A stretch of DNA of 13,945 nucleotides from Halovivax sp. (lineage in GTDB: Archaea; Halobacteriota; Halobacteria; Halobacteriales; Natrialbaceae). Below are positions 5,783-13,677 of this stretch, one piece after another. The stretch's first letter is position 1. Each line of letters opens with the position of its first letter. The stretch is taken from assembly GCA_007119345.1 (NCBI GenBank), contig SKPV01000054.1, forward strand, positions 1-13,945. The letters run 5' to 3'. The notes under the pieces were generated by a model. That model did no database searches. It was not told where the DNA came from and saw only the letters and a list, made by a program, of their open reading frames with translations. Both the position numbers and the translations under genes were made by a program.

Positions 5783-5896
5783 CTACGGCGTCCCGTCGAG
5801 GTACTCGGCGACGAACCGACAGGCACGGATCGTCTGGTCGGTGTCGGCCGAGCCGTGCCCCTCCTCGCCGAGCTCCTGGAGGGTGACCGCGGGTTT
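5783..5896 (-). pseudogene. C-terminal remnant of an S9 (prolyl oligopeptidase-like) peptidase
   Basis: On the minus strand the 37 codons before the TAG at 5783-5785 encode a typical end of an S9-family alpha/beta-hydrolase peptidase. EEGHG contains the catalytic-histidine motif (His codon at 5855-5857), followed by SADTDQTIR and a final amphipathic helix RFVAEYLD. Upstream of about 5900 the frame stays open to 6031 but the sequence becomes Arg/Ser/Pro-rich, with no trace of the beta-propeller, the nucleophile-serine motif or the catalytic Asp region in any minus frame. A complete S9 enzyme has about 600-700 residues, so this is a decayed tail left by deletion, not a gene. The family assignment rests on a short segment and is moderately confident. 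Confidence 0.6.
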
Positions 5897-6028
5897 CGCC
5901 GCGGAGCGCTCTCGGTCTGAGGGGCGCCCCGAACGTGGTCGAACCGGCGTACCAGTCGACGATGCGGCCGGTCCACCCGACACGCGGGTGACGGGTAGTG
6001 CGTCGGTCGACCCCGGCGAGCGCCAATG

Positions 6029-6052
6029 CATTTAGGGACGGACGCTAATTGG
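6029..6052 (+). promoter_or_regulatory. Candidate promoter elements of the response regulator
   Basis: Two AT-containing motifs lie here: CATTTAGG (6029-6036) and CTAATTGG (6045-6052). The second is centred 25 bases upstream of GTG 6073, fitting a leaderless start. The first would start transcription near 6059, still before GTG 6073 but after the alternative TTG 6049. Both therefore favour GTG 6073. Confidence 0.4.
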
Positions 6053-6072
6053 ATGGCGTCCCGAGCACCGAT

Positions 6073-6534
6073 GTGGCCGATCCGCCGGTATCTGAGCCGA
6101 TAGACATCGTTCTCGTAGAGGACAATCCGGGAGACGTGCGGCTCATCGAGGAGGCCTTCGCGGACGCCGCGACCGCAGAAACCGCCTTCCGGGTGTTCAC
6201 GGACGGGACGTCGGCGGTGGAGTTCTTCGACGACCTCGCGGATTCGCCGGAAGCGACGTTCCCCGACCTGTTGCTGCTGGATCTGAACCTCCCCCGGATG
6301 GACGGGTTCGAGGTCCTCGAGGAGCTCCGCGCGGATCCCGACCTCGCGACGCTGCCGGTGCTCGTACTCACGAGCTCGGCCGCCGAGGAGGACGTGCGCG
6401 ACTGCTACCGGCGGTCGGCGAACGCCTACCTCACGAAGCCCGACAGTCCGGACGAGTTCGACCGACTCGTCAACGCCGTCGAACGGTTCTGGTTCAAGAC
6501 CGCCCGCCTGCCCCCGACGCCCGCGTCGAGCTGA
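6073..6534 (+). CDS. Single-domain response regulator (receiver only)
   Basis: A 153-residue CheY-like receiver protein that should accept a phosphoryl group from a histidine kinase. The acidic pocket is E16/D17 (in LVEDNPGDVRL), the phospho-acceptor is D70 (LLLLDLNLPRMDG), the switch Thr is T100 (LVLTSS) and the conserved Lys is K122 (YLTKP). All key residues are present. The NPGD after the acidic pair and the missing output domain resemble Rcp1-type regulators that work by protein-protein contact; the extra residues at the C-terminus are short and Pro-rich (LPPTPASS). GTG 6073 is preferred on promoter grounds and because it gives the usual short lead into the first strand; TTG 6049 would add eight residues. 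No histidine kinase is nearby, so the partner is encoded elsewhere. Confidence 0.92.
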   Translation: MADPPVSEPIDIVLVEDNPGDVRLIEEAFADAATAETAFRVFTDGTSAVEFFDDLADSPEATFPDLLLLDLNLPRMDGFEVLEELRADPDLATLPVLVLTSSAAEEDVRDCYRRSANAYLTKPDSPDEFDRLVNAVERFWFKTARLPPTPASS

Positions 6535-6712
6535 GCTCCGACCTGTGGTGTGCGCCGCTGACGGATACCGCGTCGGTTCGTCCGGGAGACCGACATCGAG
6601 TCGAGCGACGACGCCCGACGCACGCCGGCGCGAATCCCGTCGCCCGGCTCACCGACTCCGGACGGACTCGGGTGGTGCGACCGGTGAGCGCGGGGGTCGC
6701 GGACCCGTCTGT

Positions 6713-9700
6713 TCAGTCCCCGGTTCCCGTGACCTTCTTCAGCCCGTCGGCGCCCGCGAGCGTCTCGCCGCGGTCCAGGTCGACCGAGCCGGCGAGCTTG
6801 GCAACCGCCGGTTCCGCGTCCGCCTCGTAGCCGGTGTCGGCGACGGGGAAGTGGACCCGGAGCCGCCCGTCCCCCAGCGTGTCGTACCGGACGGGTTTCG
6901 CGCCCTCCCCGGCGTCCACGGCGACGGGCGCGCCGAACCGCAGGGAGTCGCGGTCGACGTCCGCGGCGGGGTCGAACCCCTCGTTCGGCTCGATGTCGAC
7001 GGCGACCCTCCGGTTCGACCGGAGGTTCAGCGAGTTCGCCTTTACCGTGATCGGGAGCCCCGTCCGGAGCGCACCGAGCGTGTTCGACCGGTGGACGTTC
7101 CCGTGGTCGTTCTCGACGACGAACGCGAGGTCGAGCGACGGCGTCGTGGCCTCGACGTCGACGGCGTACCTGCCGTCGCCGAGGTCGGTGACGTCGGCCT
7201 CGTGCCACCCTTCCGGATCGTCGAACGGGGTCGTCTCGACGTCGCCGCCGGCGTAGTAGGCGTCGAACGAGACGATCCCCTCGGGGTAGCCGTCCCCGTC
7301 CTCCTGTGCGGGGGCGGCCTGTACTTCGATCGTCGTCGTTCCCGGAGGAATCCGGTTGTAGTTCGACAGTCGCGGCACGTGCACGTTCGCGAGCGACGGC
7401 GGCCGGTTCGGTCCGTCGGGGTCGTAGGTTACGACGTAGTCGGCGCGAACGTTCGCGTCGGGGTCGCGGGTGTGGTCTGCCGTCCGGTGGTGGATTCCGA
7501 CCTCGTCCCCGGCCTCGAGGGCCGGGAGGTCCGTTACCTCGACGTCGGGCTGGTCCCAGGGGTCGGGATCCTCGGCGATCGTCTCGCCGTCGTGGGTCAC
7601 CCACCAGGCGCCCGTATGCTCGTCGATCCCCGAGTAGCCGATTCGGATCGGCCGCTGGTCGAGGATGGAGGGTTCGACGTAGATGCGATCGGGTCCGATC
7701 TCCAGCTCGGCTTCCGGCAGGAACCCGTGGGTCAGCGGGTAGCGGTTGTAGTCGAACTCGTAGTCGCCGGGATCGGTCGCCACGTAGGGCCGTTTCCGGC
7801 TGGCCCACCAGTTGTTCCGGACGCGTCCGTTATCGTAGGCGCCCCGGAACGACTCGGTGTACTCGGCCACCTCCGGGGTTCGATGCCACGTCTGGTGCTG
7901 CCGGGCGCGGTGCATGACGTGCAGCCAGGCGACCCTGAATCCTTCGGGGAAGTTCTCCTGGTCGGTCGCGGCCACGTGGCCGGCGAACCGGATCAGCTGA
8001 TCCTCCCTGTCGCGGCGCCAGTCGATCGTATCGCTGGCGACGCTCTCGGTCGCGCTAAACTCCTCGCCGCCCGCCGGAAGCGACGTCGTCGGTTCGTAGA
8101 ACCAGTAGACGTCCTCGGTGTCGTAGCGGTAGTCCCGGTCGTGGCGTGGGTAGAACAACCAGGCGTTCGCGACGTTCGTGGAGTCGTCCTCGTCGAGCGG
8201 CGTGAAGTACGTCCGGAAGATGTTGAAGTCACCGTCCCAGGTGCCGGTGTACGAGACGTAGTCGCGTTCCTCGGGGAAGCCGTACAGCTCGATCGTGGTG
8301 GTCTGGCAGTGGAACGCTTCGTACGTCGGTTGATCGTCGGCGTCTGACGTGTCGACCGTCCGGAGGGCGGTGTCGTTCTCGTCCAGCTCGATCGTCGAGT
8401 GTTTCTCGTCGACCGCCACGTCCGAGGCGATCGTCGTCACGACGTCGCCGTCGAGCGGTTGATTCCGCTCCTCGTCGCCCGGAAGGTGGCCGACCGACCA
8501 AGCGGTGAACGTGGCTTCCTCCCGGAACATCGGGAAGTTGTAGATCCCGTCCGCGGAGAACCCCGCGGTGTCGACCTGACTGATGTCGCCGTCGTGGGTC
8601 CACGCCCACGCCAGGTCGCCGAGCGCCGAGTCGCGCTCCTCGTGGAGGGTCTTGTCGAGGACGACGTCGATCGCCCGAGTGAACCCGAAGACGGTCGCGT
8701 AGGTCGTGTCCTCGGTCTCGAAGGTGATCCGCCCGGCGTTCATCCCCACCGTCCCCTCGGTGTCGACGGTGAGCTCTACAGTCGCCGTCTCCTCCGGGGC
8801 GATCGCGAACGCTTCGGGTTCGACCCGCGCGTTCTCGTCCTTCCCCTCTCCTTCCCGCTCGTTCCGCATCGTCACGGAGACGTCCACCGACAGCTCCTCG
8901 TCAGCGACGTTTTCGACCGTCACCGACCGCGTCTCCTCGGTCGCCTCCTGGACGATCCCGAAATCCACCACCGATTCGTGGACGACGAGTTCGCGATCGA
9001 GCGCCGCGTGCGCGTCGACCTCGCCGCTGCCGTGGGTGTAGACGTCTCGGTCCTCGAGGGCCTCGGCAGTCGAGACGACGACGTTCCGCACGTCGTCCGG
9101 CCCCATATCGGGGTCGTGGTCGAGCAGCAGCGCGGCCACCCCGGCGACGTGGGGCGCGGCGAAGGAGGTGCCGGTTCCGAACAGCGGGTCGGCGTACGGG
9201 TACCCCCAGAACCCGTCCTCGGATCCCGTGGAGATGATCTCGACGCCCGGCGCGCTCACCTCCGGCTTGAGGCGGTAGCTGTGCTCGCTCGGCCCGCGAG
9301 CCGACGTGAACCTGCCGTGCTCGTCGTCGTCGCTGGCCCCGACGGCGATCGCGCCCGCGGCCGTCGCGGGCGAGGTGACGGTGAAGAAGTCCGCTTCGCC
9401 GATCTCGTTGCCGGCCGAGGAGACCACGATGACGCCCCGCTCGCGGGCCCAGTCGACCACGGCGTCCGTCGGATCGTCGGGGAACGGGGGCGAGCCCAGG
9501 CTGAGGTTGATGACGTCGGCGCCGTTCTCGACGGCGTCCTCGATCGCGGCCATGACGTCCGACATCCGCCCGAGTCCCCCGAAGTTGAGCGCCTTCACGT
9601 TCATCAGGTACGCTCCCGGCGCGACGCCCACGTACTCGGCGTCGACGTCGTCGTCGTCCTCCCTGGAGGCGGTGCCGTCGCCGGCGGCGATGCCCGCGAC

Positions 9701-10573
9701 CTGCGTGCCGTGACCGTTTCCGTCGTGGACGAAGTCGTCGTCGGAGAAGTTCGCCTCGTAGACGACGCGGTCGCCGAAGTCGGGGTGATCCGCGTCGATC
9801 CCGGTGTCGACGACGGCGATCCGGACGCCGTCGCCGTCGACGTCGAACACCTCGCGCGCCCCCGGCGCACCGATTCGCGGCGCAGACGCGTCGAGCGAGG
9901 CCGCGTACGTCCTGTCGAGGTGGAGCCGATCGAGGCCTCGCGTGAGGGACGCGGCGGACGCATCGTCGCGCTCGCGGAGCCGTTCCTTCGGGATCTCCGC
10001 GGCGACGGCGTTGACGGACTCGTACGTCCGCGCGTCGGTGCCACCGAAGGCGTCGGCGTCCGACCCCGAGACGGCGCGATCGTCCGGGAACGTCGCCACG
10101 ACGGGGAGCTCGCCGCGCGCCTCGTCGTCGTAGCCGTACTCGACGAGGTAGTCGACGTTGAAGAACGCGCGGTCGAGACGATCCGTATCGACGCCGTGCG
10201 GGATGAGGTAGGTCCCGTCCGACTCCTCGACGACGTGGAAGCTCCCGCCGTCCTCCTCGATGGCGTACGTGCGTTCCACCGCCGATTTCTCGTCACCGAA
10301 CTTGCCCGGGAGCGCGTCAGCATCGTCGTCGGCGGCCGGGACGCGGCGTTCGCTGACGTGGATCGTCTCCCCGGTGATCAACGTAACAGAGTAGTGATTA
10401 TCGTCGTCCCGGTCCGAACCGCTCCCGCCGCCGTCTCCGCCGTCCCCGTCGCCGCCGTCTCCGCGGTCGGCGCTCGCCCGGCCCTGAAACGCTGCGCCGA
10501 ACAGCCCCGCGCCCGTCGCTCCCACGAACGTCCGCCTGTTCAACTCGACTCGATCGGTCGGATCGTCTGTCAT
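6713..10573 (-). CDS. Large Tat-exported subtilisin-family (S8) protease
   Basis: A 1286-residue secreted serine protease. The N-terminus carries a Tat signal (LNRRTFVGATGAG, twin Arg 13-14, likely cleavage after ASA at 33-35) without a lipobox cysteine. A Gly/Asp linker (36-59) follows. Then comes a propeptide region (about 60-240) opening with HYSVTLITGE, a pattern familiar from large actinobacterial subtilases. The peptidase domain (about 241-524) has D256 (VVDTGID), H288 (GNGHGT), oxyanion N389 (SSAGN) and S470 (GTSFAAPHVAG), all intact. About 530-630 looks like a beta-sandwich domain (VDFGIV...TRSVTVENV). About 640-1174 is Trp/Tyr-rich and unassigned. Residues 1175-1286 resemble a secreted-protein module with an SLNLRSNRRVAVDI...LRFG...DTGY pattern. 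ATG 10573 is chosen because it places the twin Arg correctly; ATG 10606 would add 11 residues and lies next to the TATA box. It is convergent with the response regulator. Confidence 0.93.
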   Translation of the reverse strand: MTDDPTDRVELNRRTFVGATGAGLFGAAFQGRASADRGDGGDGDGGDGGGSGSDRDDDNHYSVTLITGETIHVSERRVPAADDDADALPGKFGDEKSAVERTYAIEEDGGSFHVVEESDGTYLIPHGVDTDRLDRAFFNVDYLVEYGYDDEARGELPVVATFPDDRAVSGSDADAFGGTDARTYESVNAVAAEIPKERLRERDDASAASLTRGLDRLHLDRTYAASLDASAPRIGAPGAREVFDVDGDGVRIAVVDTGIDADHPDFGDRVVYEANFSDDDFVHDGNGHGTQVAGIAAGDGTASREDDDDVDAEYVGVAPGAYLMNVKALNFGGLGRMSDVMAAIEDAVENGADVINLSLGSPPFPDDPTDAVVDWARERGVIVVSSAGNEIGEADFFTVTSPATAAGAIAVGASDDDEHGRFTSARGPSEHSYRLKPEVSAPGVEIISTGSEDGFWGYPYADPLFGTGTSFAAPHVAGVAALLLDHDPDMGPDDVRNVVVSTAEALEDRDVYTHGSGEVDAHAALDRELVVHESVVDFGIVQEATEETRSVTVENVADEELSVDVSVTMRNEREGEGKDENARVEPEAFAIAPEETATVELTVDTEGTVGMNAGRITFETEDTTYATVFGFTRAIDVVLDKTLHEERDSALGDLAWAWTHDGDISQVDTAGFSADGIYNFPMFREEATFTAWSVGHLPGDEERNQPLDGDVVTTIASDVAVDEKHSTIELDENDTALRTVDTSDADDQPTYEAFHCQTTTIELYGFPEERDYVSYTGTWDGDFNIFRTYFTPLDEDDSTNVANAWLFYPRHDRDYRYDTEDVYWFYEPTTSLPAGGEEFSATESVASDTIDWRRDREDQLIRFAGHVAATDQENFPEGFRVAWLHVMHRARQHQTWHRTPEVAEYTESFRGAYDNGRVRNNWWASRKRPYVATDPGDYEFDYNRYPLTHGFLPEAELEIGPDRIYVEPSILDQRPIRIGYSGIDEHTGAWWVTHDGETIAEDPDPWDQPDVEVTDLPALEAGDEVGIHHRTADHTRDPDANVRADYVVTYDPDGPNRPPSLANVHVPRLSNYNRIPPGTTTIEVQAAPAQEDGDGYPEGIVSFDAYYAGGDVETTPFDDPEGWHEADVTDLGDGRYAVDVEATTPSLDLAFVVENDHGNVHRSNTLGALRTGLPITVKANSLNLRSNRRVAVDIEPNEGFDPAADVDRDSLRFGAPVAVDAGEGAKPVRYDTLGDGRLRVHFPVADTGYEADAEPAVAKLAGSVDLDRGETLAGADGLKKVTGTGD

Positions 10574-10612
10574 TGCGGCCGACCAGTCCACACTCGTTAC
10601 TTTCAACCTTCG

Positions 10613-10620
10613 CTAAATTA
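10613..10620 (-). promoter_or_regulatory. TATA-like box of the subtilase gene
   Basis: The minus strand reads TAATTTAG. A start about 26 bases on, near 10590, leaves a short leader of about 17 bases before ATG 10573 and excludes the alternative ATG at 10606 from the transcript. Confidence 0.5.
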
Positions 10621-10692
10621 CGGACCGATTGAAATCGCCGTCGGTGATGGATCCGACGCCCCGACGTTCCCTCGACGGACGACGTCCGCCGA

Positions 10693-10740
10693 CGAGGGGC
10701 CCCCTCGAGTGCGCTGACAGATCTATTCTCGATCTGTCGG
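10693..10740. other. Two inverted repeats upstream of the subtilase
   Basis: CGAGGGG/CCCCTCG (10693-10699 and 10701-10707, one-base centre) and GACAGATC/GATCTGTC (10716-10723 and 10731-10738, seven-base centre) are both perfect. Spacing and symmetry suit operators for dimeric regulators acting on the subtilase and/or the divergent HAD gene. They lie about 75-125 bases upstream of the subtilase TATA box. No function is shown by sequence alone. Confidence 0.5.
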
Positions 10741-10744
10741 AGAA

Positions 10745-10874
10745 GGTAACCAATACAGAAAATTGATTTTACACTAAATTTGGTGGTTATTTCGGAAAAT
10801 AGTACTGAATTTGCGGATTAATCAACTACTGTGACGATCTCGACCGCTGGTAAAACCTGAAAGCAATTGTTACC
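10745..10874. other. AT-rich intergenic island bounded by imperfect inverted repeats
   Basis: About 130 bases of distinctly A+T-rich DNA in a GC-rich window, with runs such as AAAATTGATTTT and TTCGGAAAATAG. The ends, GGTAACCAAT (10745-10754) and ATTGTTACC (10866-10874), are inverted copies differing by one deleted base. No open frame of note and no clear target-site duplication. It could be a regulatory AT-rich region of the divergent promoters or the remnant of a small nonautonomous element; the first is more likely. Together with the repeats at 10693-10740 it fills the 10574-10979 intergenic stretch. Confidence 0.4.
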
Positions 10875-10949
10875 AACTATCTCGCCGCTACTTCCTGACT
10901 GTCGGCGGACACCGCGGTCGTACGGGTCGCGCCGGAGTCGACCGGCGGG

Positions 10950-10957
10950 CTTTTTCC
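10950..10957 (+). promoter_or_regulatory. TATA-like box of the HAD hydrolase gene
   Basis: The T-run CTTTTTCC is centred about 27 bases before ATG 10980, the expected place for a leaderless haloarchaeal transcript. It supports ATG 10980 over the in-frame GTG at 10971. Confidence 0.5.
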
Positions 10958-10979
10958 ACCCCGCCACCGAGTGAGCGCC

Positions 10980-11954
10980 ATGACCGACACGCTGGAAGCC
11001 GACGCCGTCGTGCTCGACGTCGACGGCGTGCTCGTGGACGTCGCCGACTCCTACCGACGGGCGATCGTCGAGTCCGTCGAGCGCGTCCACGGGCGGACGA
11101 TCCGGAAGTCACACGTCCAGGCGTTCAAAGACGCCGGCGGGTTCAACGACGACTGGGAGCTGACGGACGCGGCTGCGCTCTACGTGCTCGCGACCGGCGA
11201 GGGCTACGGCGGCTCGATCGAGGAGTACACCGACGCCATCGCGGAGGCGGGCGGCGGCCTCGACGCGGCTACGACCGTCGTCCGCGAGGCGCTGGGCGCG
11301 CGCGAGTTCCAGCGCGTGACCGACCGCTGGGACCGCGAGCGCCTCCGCGACGTCTTCCAGCAGCTGTACCTCGGCGGGGACCTCTACCGGTCGCTCGAGG
11401 GCGGCGAGCCGGACCTGTCCGGCGAGGACGCGACAGCCGGCGACGTGATGGGGGCCTCCGGCACCGCGGGCGCACCCGACGGGGACGGGGGCGACGAGTC
11501 GGAGCCCCTCCGCGGCTACGTCCACGACGAACCGGTCCTGCTCGACGACGAGACTCGCGAGCACCTCCTGGAGCGCTACGACGTCGGGATCCTCACGGGC
11601 CGTCCCGCGGCCGAGGCCGAGCTCGCCCTGGGTCGGGTCGGCCTCGGCGAGATCCCGGCCGAGGGCCGCTTTACGATGGACGACTGGGAGGAGGGTAAAC
11701 CGCACCCGCGAGCGCTGACGACGCTCGCGGAACGCTTCGACGCGGGCGCCGTCGCCTTCGTCGGCGACACGCTGGACGACGTGCGGACGGCGACCAACGC
11801 CGCCGAAACGGATCCCGACCGCGCCTACCACGGCGTGGGCGTGCTCACCGGCGGTCTCACGGGCGCGGACGGACGTCGGAAGTACGAGGCGGCGGACGCG
11901 GCCGCGGTGATCGACTCGGTGAACGAACTGCCGGCGCTGCTCGAGCGGCCCTAA
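10980..11954 (+). CDS. HAD-superfamily phosphatase-like hydrolase (TIGR01548-type)
   Basis: A 324-residue cytoplasmic member of the haloacid dehalogenase superfamily, probably a small-molecule phosphatase of unknown substrate. Motif I is LDVDGVLVD with nucleophile D13 and acid/base D15. Motif II is T206 in ILTGRP, motif III is K240 in GKPHPRA, and motif IV is VGDTLDD with D263 and D266/D267 for magnesium. A helical cap lies between motifs I and II (about 20-135). Residues about 140-178 are an acidic Gly/Ala/Asp-rich insert of low complexity that looks like a disordered haloarchaeal expansion and accounts for the length. It resembles the haloarchaeal proteins annotated as TIGR01548 family HAD hydrolases. 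The FAD-Rieske gene follows 78 bases later with its own promoter-like box. All catalytic motifs are intact. Confidence 0.88.
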   Translation: MTDTLEADAVVLDVDGVLVDVADSYRRAIVESVERVHGRTIRKSHVQAFKDAGGFNDDWELTDAAALYVLATGEGYGGSIEEYTDAIAEAGGGLDAATTVVREALGAREFQRVTDRWDRERLRDVFQQLYLGGDLYRSLEGGEPDLSGEDATAGDVMGASGTAGAPDGDGGDESEPLRGYVHDEPVLLDDETREHLLERYDVGILTGRPAAEAELALGRVGLGEIPAEGRFTMDDWEEGKPHPRALTTLAERFDAGAVAFVGDTLDDVRTATNAAETDPDRAYHGVGVLTGGLTGADGRRKYEAADAAAVIDSVNELPALLERP

Positions 11955-11997
11955 CCCGGACGCCTCCCCGGCGGCTCGCGTTCGAACCGTGCCCCCG

Positions 11998-12004
11998 TTT
12001 TTAG
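11998..12004 (+). promoter_or_regulatory. TATA-like box of the FAD-Rieske gene
   Basis: TTTTTAG is centred about 32 bases upstream of ATG 12033, giving a predicted leader of only a few bases. It suggests transcription independent of the HAD gene. Confidence 0.45.
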
Positions 12005-12032
12005 CCGGTCCCCGTGGAAGGGCGGACGTTCC

Positions 12033-13595
12033 ATGACCGACGACCCCGTACCGGACGGCGGCCTTCCCGGGGCGCACGTCTCCGCGTGGCTCCACGAGAC
12101 CGACGAGGAGTGCGACGGCTACGACCCCCTCGACGGGGACGCCTCGACCGAGGTCGCGATCCTCGGCGGGGGTATCGCCGGGCTCACGACTGCCGCCCAC
12201 CTCGCGGATCGCGGCTACGACGCAATCGTCCTCGAGCGCGACCGGATCGGTGCGGGGATCACGGGGAAGTCGACGGCGAAGGTGACCAGCCAGCACGGGC
12301 TCGTCTACGACCGCCTGCGCCGGGAGTTCGGCCGCGAACGGGCCCGTCGGTACGCCGAGGCGAACGAGCGGGCGATCGAGGAGGTGGCCGAACGCGTCGA
12401 GAGCCTCGGGATCGCCGAGGAGAGTGGCTTCCGCCGGCGACCGGCGTACGTCTACGGCGACGACCGCGACGCGATCGAGCGCGAGGTCGACGCGGCGACG
12501 GCGGCGGGGCTGGACGCGTCGTTCGTCACCTCCGTCCCGCCGTTCGATCGCGCGGAGTGCGGCGTTCGATTCGAGGACCAGGCCTGCGTCCACCCGCTGC
12601 GGTACCTCCACGCCCTCGCCGACGACCTGACCGACGGCGACGGAGTGACGATCCACGAGGGGACCCGCGTGACGGACGTCTCGCCGGGCGAATCGCCGCG
12701 CGTCGAGACCCGACGCGGGCGGGTCGACGCCGACGCCGTCGTCCTCGCGACGGGCTTTCCGATCCTCGACCGCCTCGGACTCTTCGCCCGGCTGTTCCCG
12801 AAGCGATCGTACGTGCTCGGGGTGCGGATCGAGGGGGAGCCACCCGAGGGGATGTACTACCGGCCGGCAGACGGGGCGCGGACGTACCGCTCGGTGCGCG
12901 CCCACGAGGACGCGGACGGATCGTTTCTTCTCGTCGGCGGCGAGAACCACAAGACCGGACAGGGCGGCTCGACGGTCGAGCGCTATCGCCGGCTGGCCCG
13001 CTGGGCCCGCGAGCGGTTCGACGTGCGCTCGATCGACTACCGGTGGTCGACCCAGGACTACGCCTCGGCCGACCGGGTGCCGTTCGTGGGCTCCGGGGGC
13101 CCCGGCGCGAAGGGCGTCTTCGTCGCGACGGGGTTCGGCGGCTGGGGGATGACCGGCGGGACCGTCGCGGGCCGGCTCCTCGGCGCTCTGATCGACGGCG
13201 AGGAGCCGCCGGCGGCGTCGCTGTACGACCCGACGCGGTTCACGCCGAAGGCGTCCGTGGGCTCCGCCGTCACCGAGAACCTGGACGCCGCGAGCCAGTT
13301 CGCGACCGACTGGGTGCGGACACTCCTCGGACCCGACCTGGAGACGATCGACCCCGGCGAGGGCCGCGTCTATCGCGAGGGGCCGAAACCGATCGCCGTC
13401 TCCCGGGACGAGTCGGGCGAGCTGCGGGCGGTGTCGGCCGTCTGCACGCACGCTTACTGCGTCGTCGACTGGAACGACGGCGAGGGGAGCTGGGACTGTC
13501 CCTGTCACGGCTCGCGATTCGACCCGGACGGACGGGTGATCGAGGGGCCGGCCTCGCGCGACCTGGCGGGCCGGGATCCGCCGGAGTCGGGGTGA
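12033..13595 (+). CDS. YhfW-like FAD oxidoreductase with C-terminal Rieske domain
   Basis: A 520-residue cytoplasmic redox protein. Residues 41-70 form the dinucleotide-binding strand-turn-helix with GGGIAG (45-50) and E68 for the FAD ribose. STAKVTSQHG (80-89) and ATGFGGWGMTGGTVAG (365-380) are typical of the DAO-type (glycine/D-amino-acid oxidase-like) domain of Bacillus YhfW-type proteins. The C-terminal Rieske [2Fe-2S] domain has ligands C471 and H473 (CTHAYC) and C489 and H492 (CPCHGSRF). C476 and C491 correspond to the disulfide pair of bc1/b6f-type Rieske proteins, suggesting a relatively high potential cluster. The presumed chemistry is oxidation of an unknown amine or related substrate with electrons passed through the Rieske cluster; the substrate is not known. 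No signal peptide or membrane segment. The C-terminus stops soon after the cluster-binding loop. Confidence 0.93.
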   Translation: MTDDPVPDGGLPGAHVSAWLHETDEECDGYDPLDGDASTEVAILGGGIAGLTTAAHLADRGYDAIVLERDRIGAGITGKSTAKVTSQHGLVYDRLRREFGRERARRYAEANERAIEEVAERVESLGIAEESGFRRRPAYVYGDDRDAIEREVDAATAAGLDASFVTSVPPFDRAECGVRFEDQACVHPLRYLHALADDLTDGDGVTIHEGTRVTDVSPGESPRVETRRGRVDADAVVLATGFPILDRLGLFARLFPKRSYVLGVRIEGEPPEGMYYRPADGARTYRSVRAHEDADGSFLLVGGENHKTGQGGSTVERYRRLARWARERFDVRSIDYRWSTQDYASADRVPFVGSGGPGAKGVFVATGFGGWGMTGGTVAGRLLGALIDGEEPPAASLYDPTRFTPKASVGSAVTENLDAASQFATDWVRTLLGPDLETIDPGEGRVYREGPKPIAVSRDESGELRAVSAVCTHAYCVVDWNDGEGSWDCPCHGSRFDPDGRVIEGPASRDLAGRDPPESG

Positions 13596-13645
13596 GCGGC
13601 GGGACGGTTGGCGCGGCTCGCTCGGCCCTGCGTGGGCCCGGCGAG

Positions 13646-13655
13646 CCTTGAAGCC
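13646..13655 (+). promoter_or_regulatory. TATA-like box of the small helical protein gene
   Basis: CCTTGAAGCC is centred about 27 bases upstream of GTG 13678. An alternative in-frame TTG start (13648) lies inside this element, so GTG 13678 is preferred. Confidence 0.4.
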
Positions 13656-13677
13656 GGCGCGGGTCGGAGGGAAATTC

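Noticed and set aside
4905..6026. N-terminal extension joining archaemetzincin to a long upstream frame
   Set aside because: It would cross the UPF0146 gene, the membrane miniprotein and the 21-bp repeats antisense. Archaemetzincin has a normal family start at 4904.
6690..6712. Intrinsic terminator after the subtilase (GGGTC-GCG-GACCC stem)
   Set aside because: A 5-bp stem without a T-tract is expected by chance in such GC-rich DNA.
8399..10717. 772-codon plus-strand open frame antisense to the subtilase
   Set aside because: High GC and codon bias keep the antisense frame open; the product has no domains and mirrors the subtilase codons.
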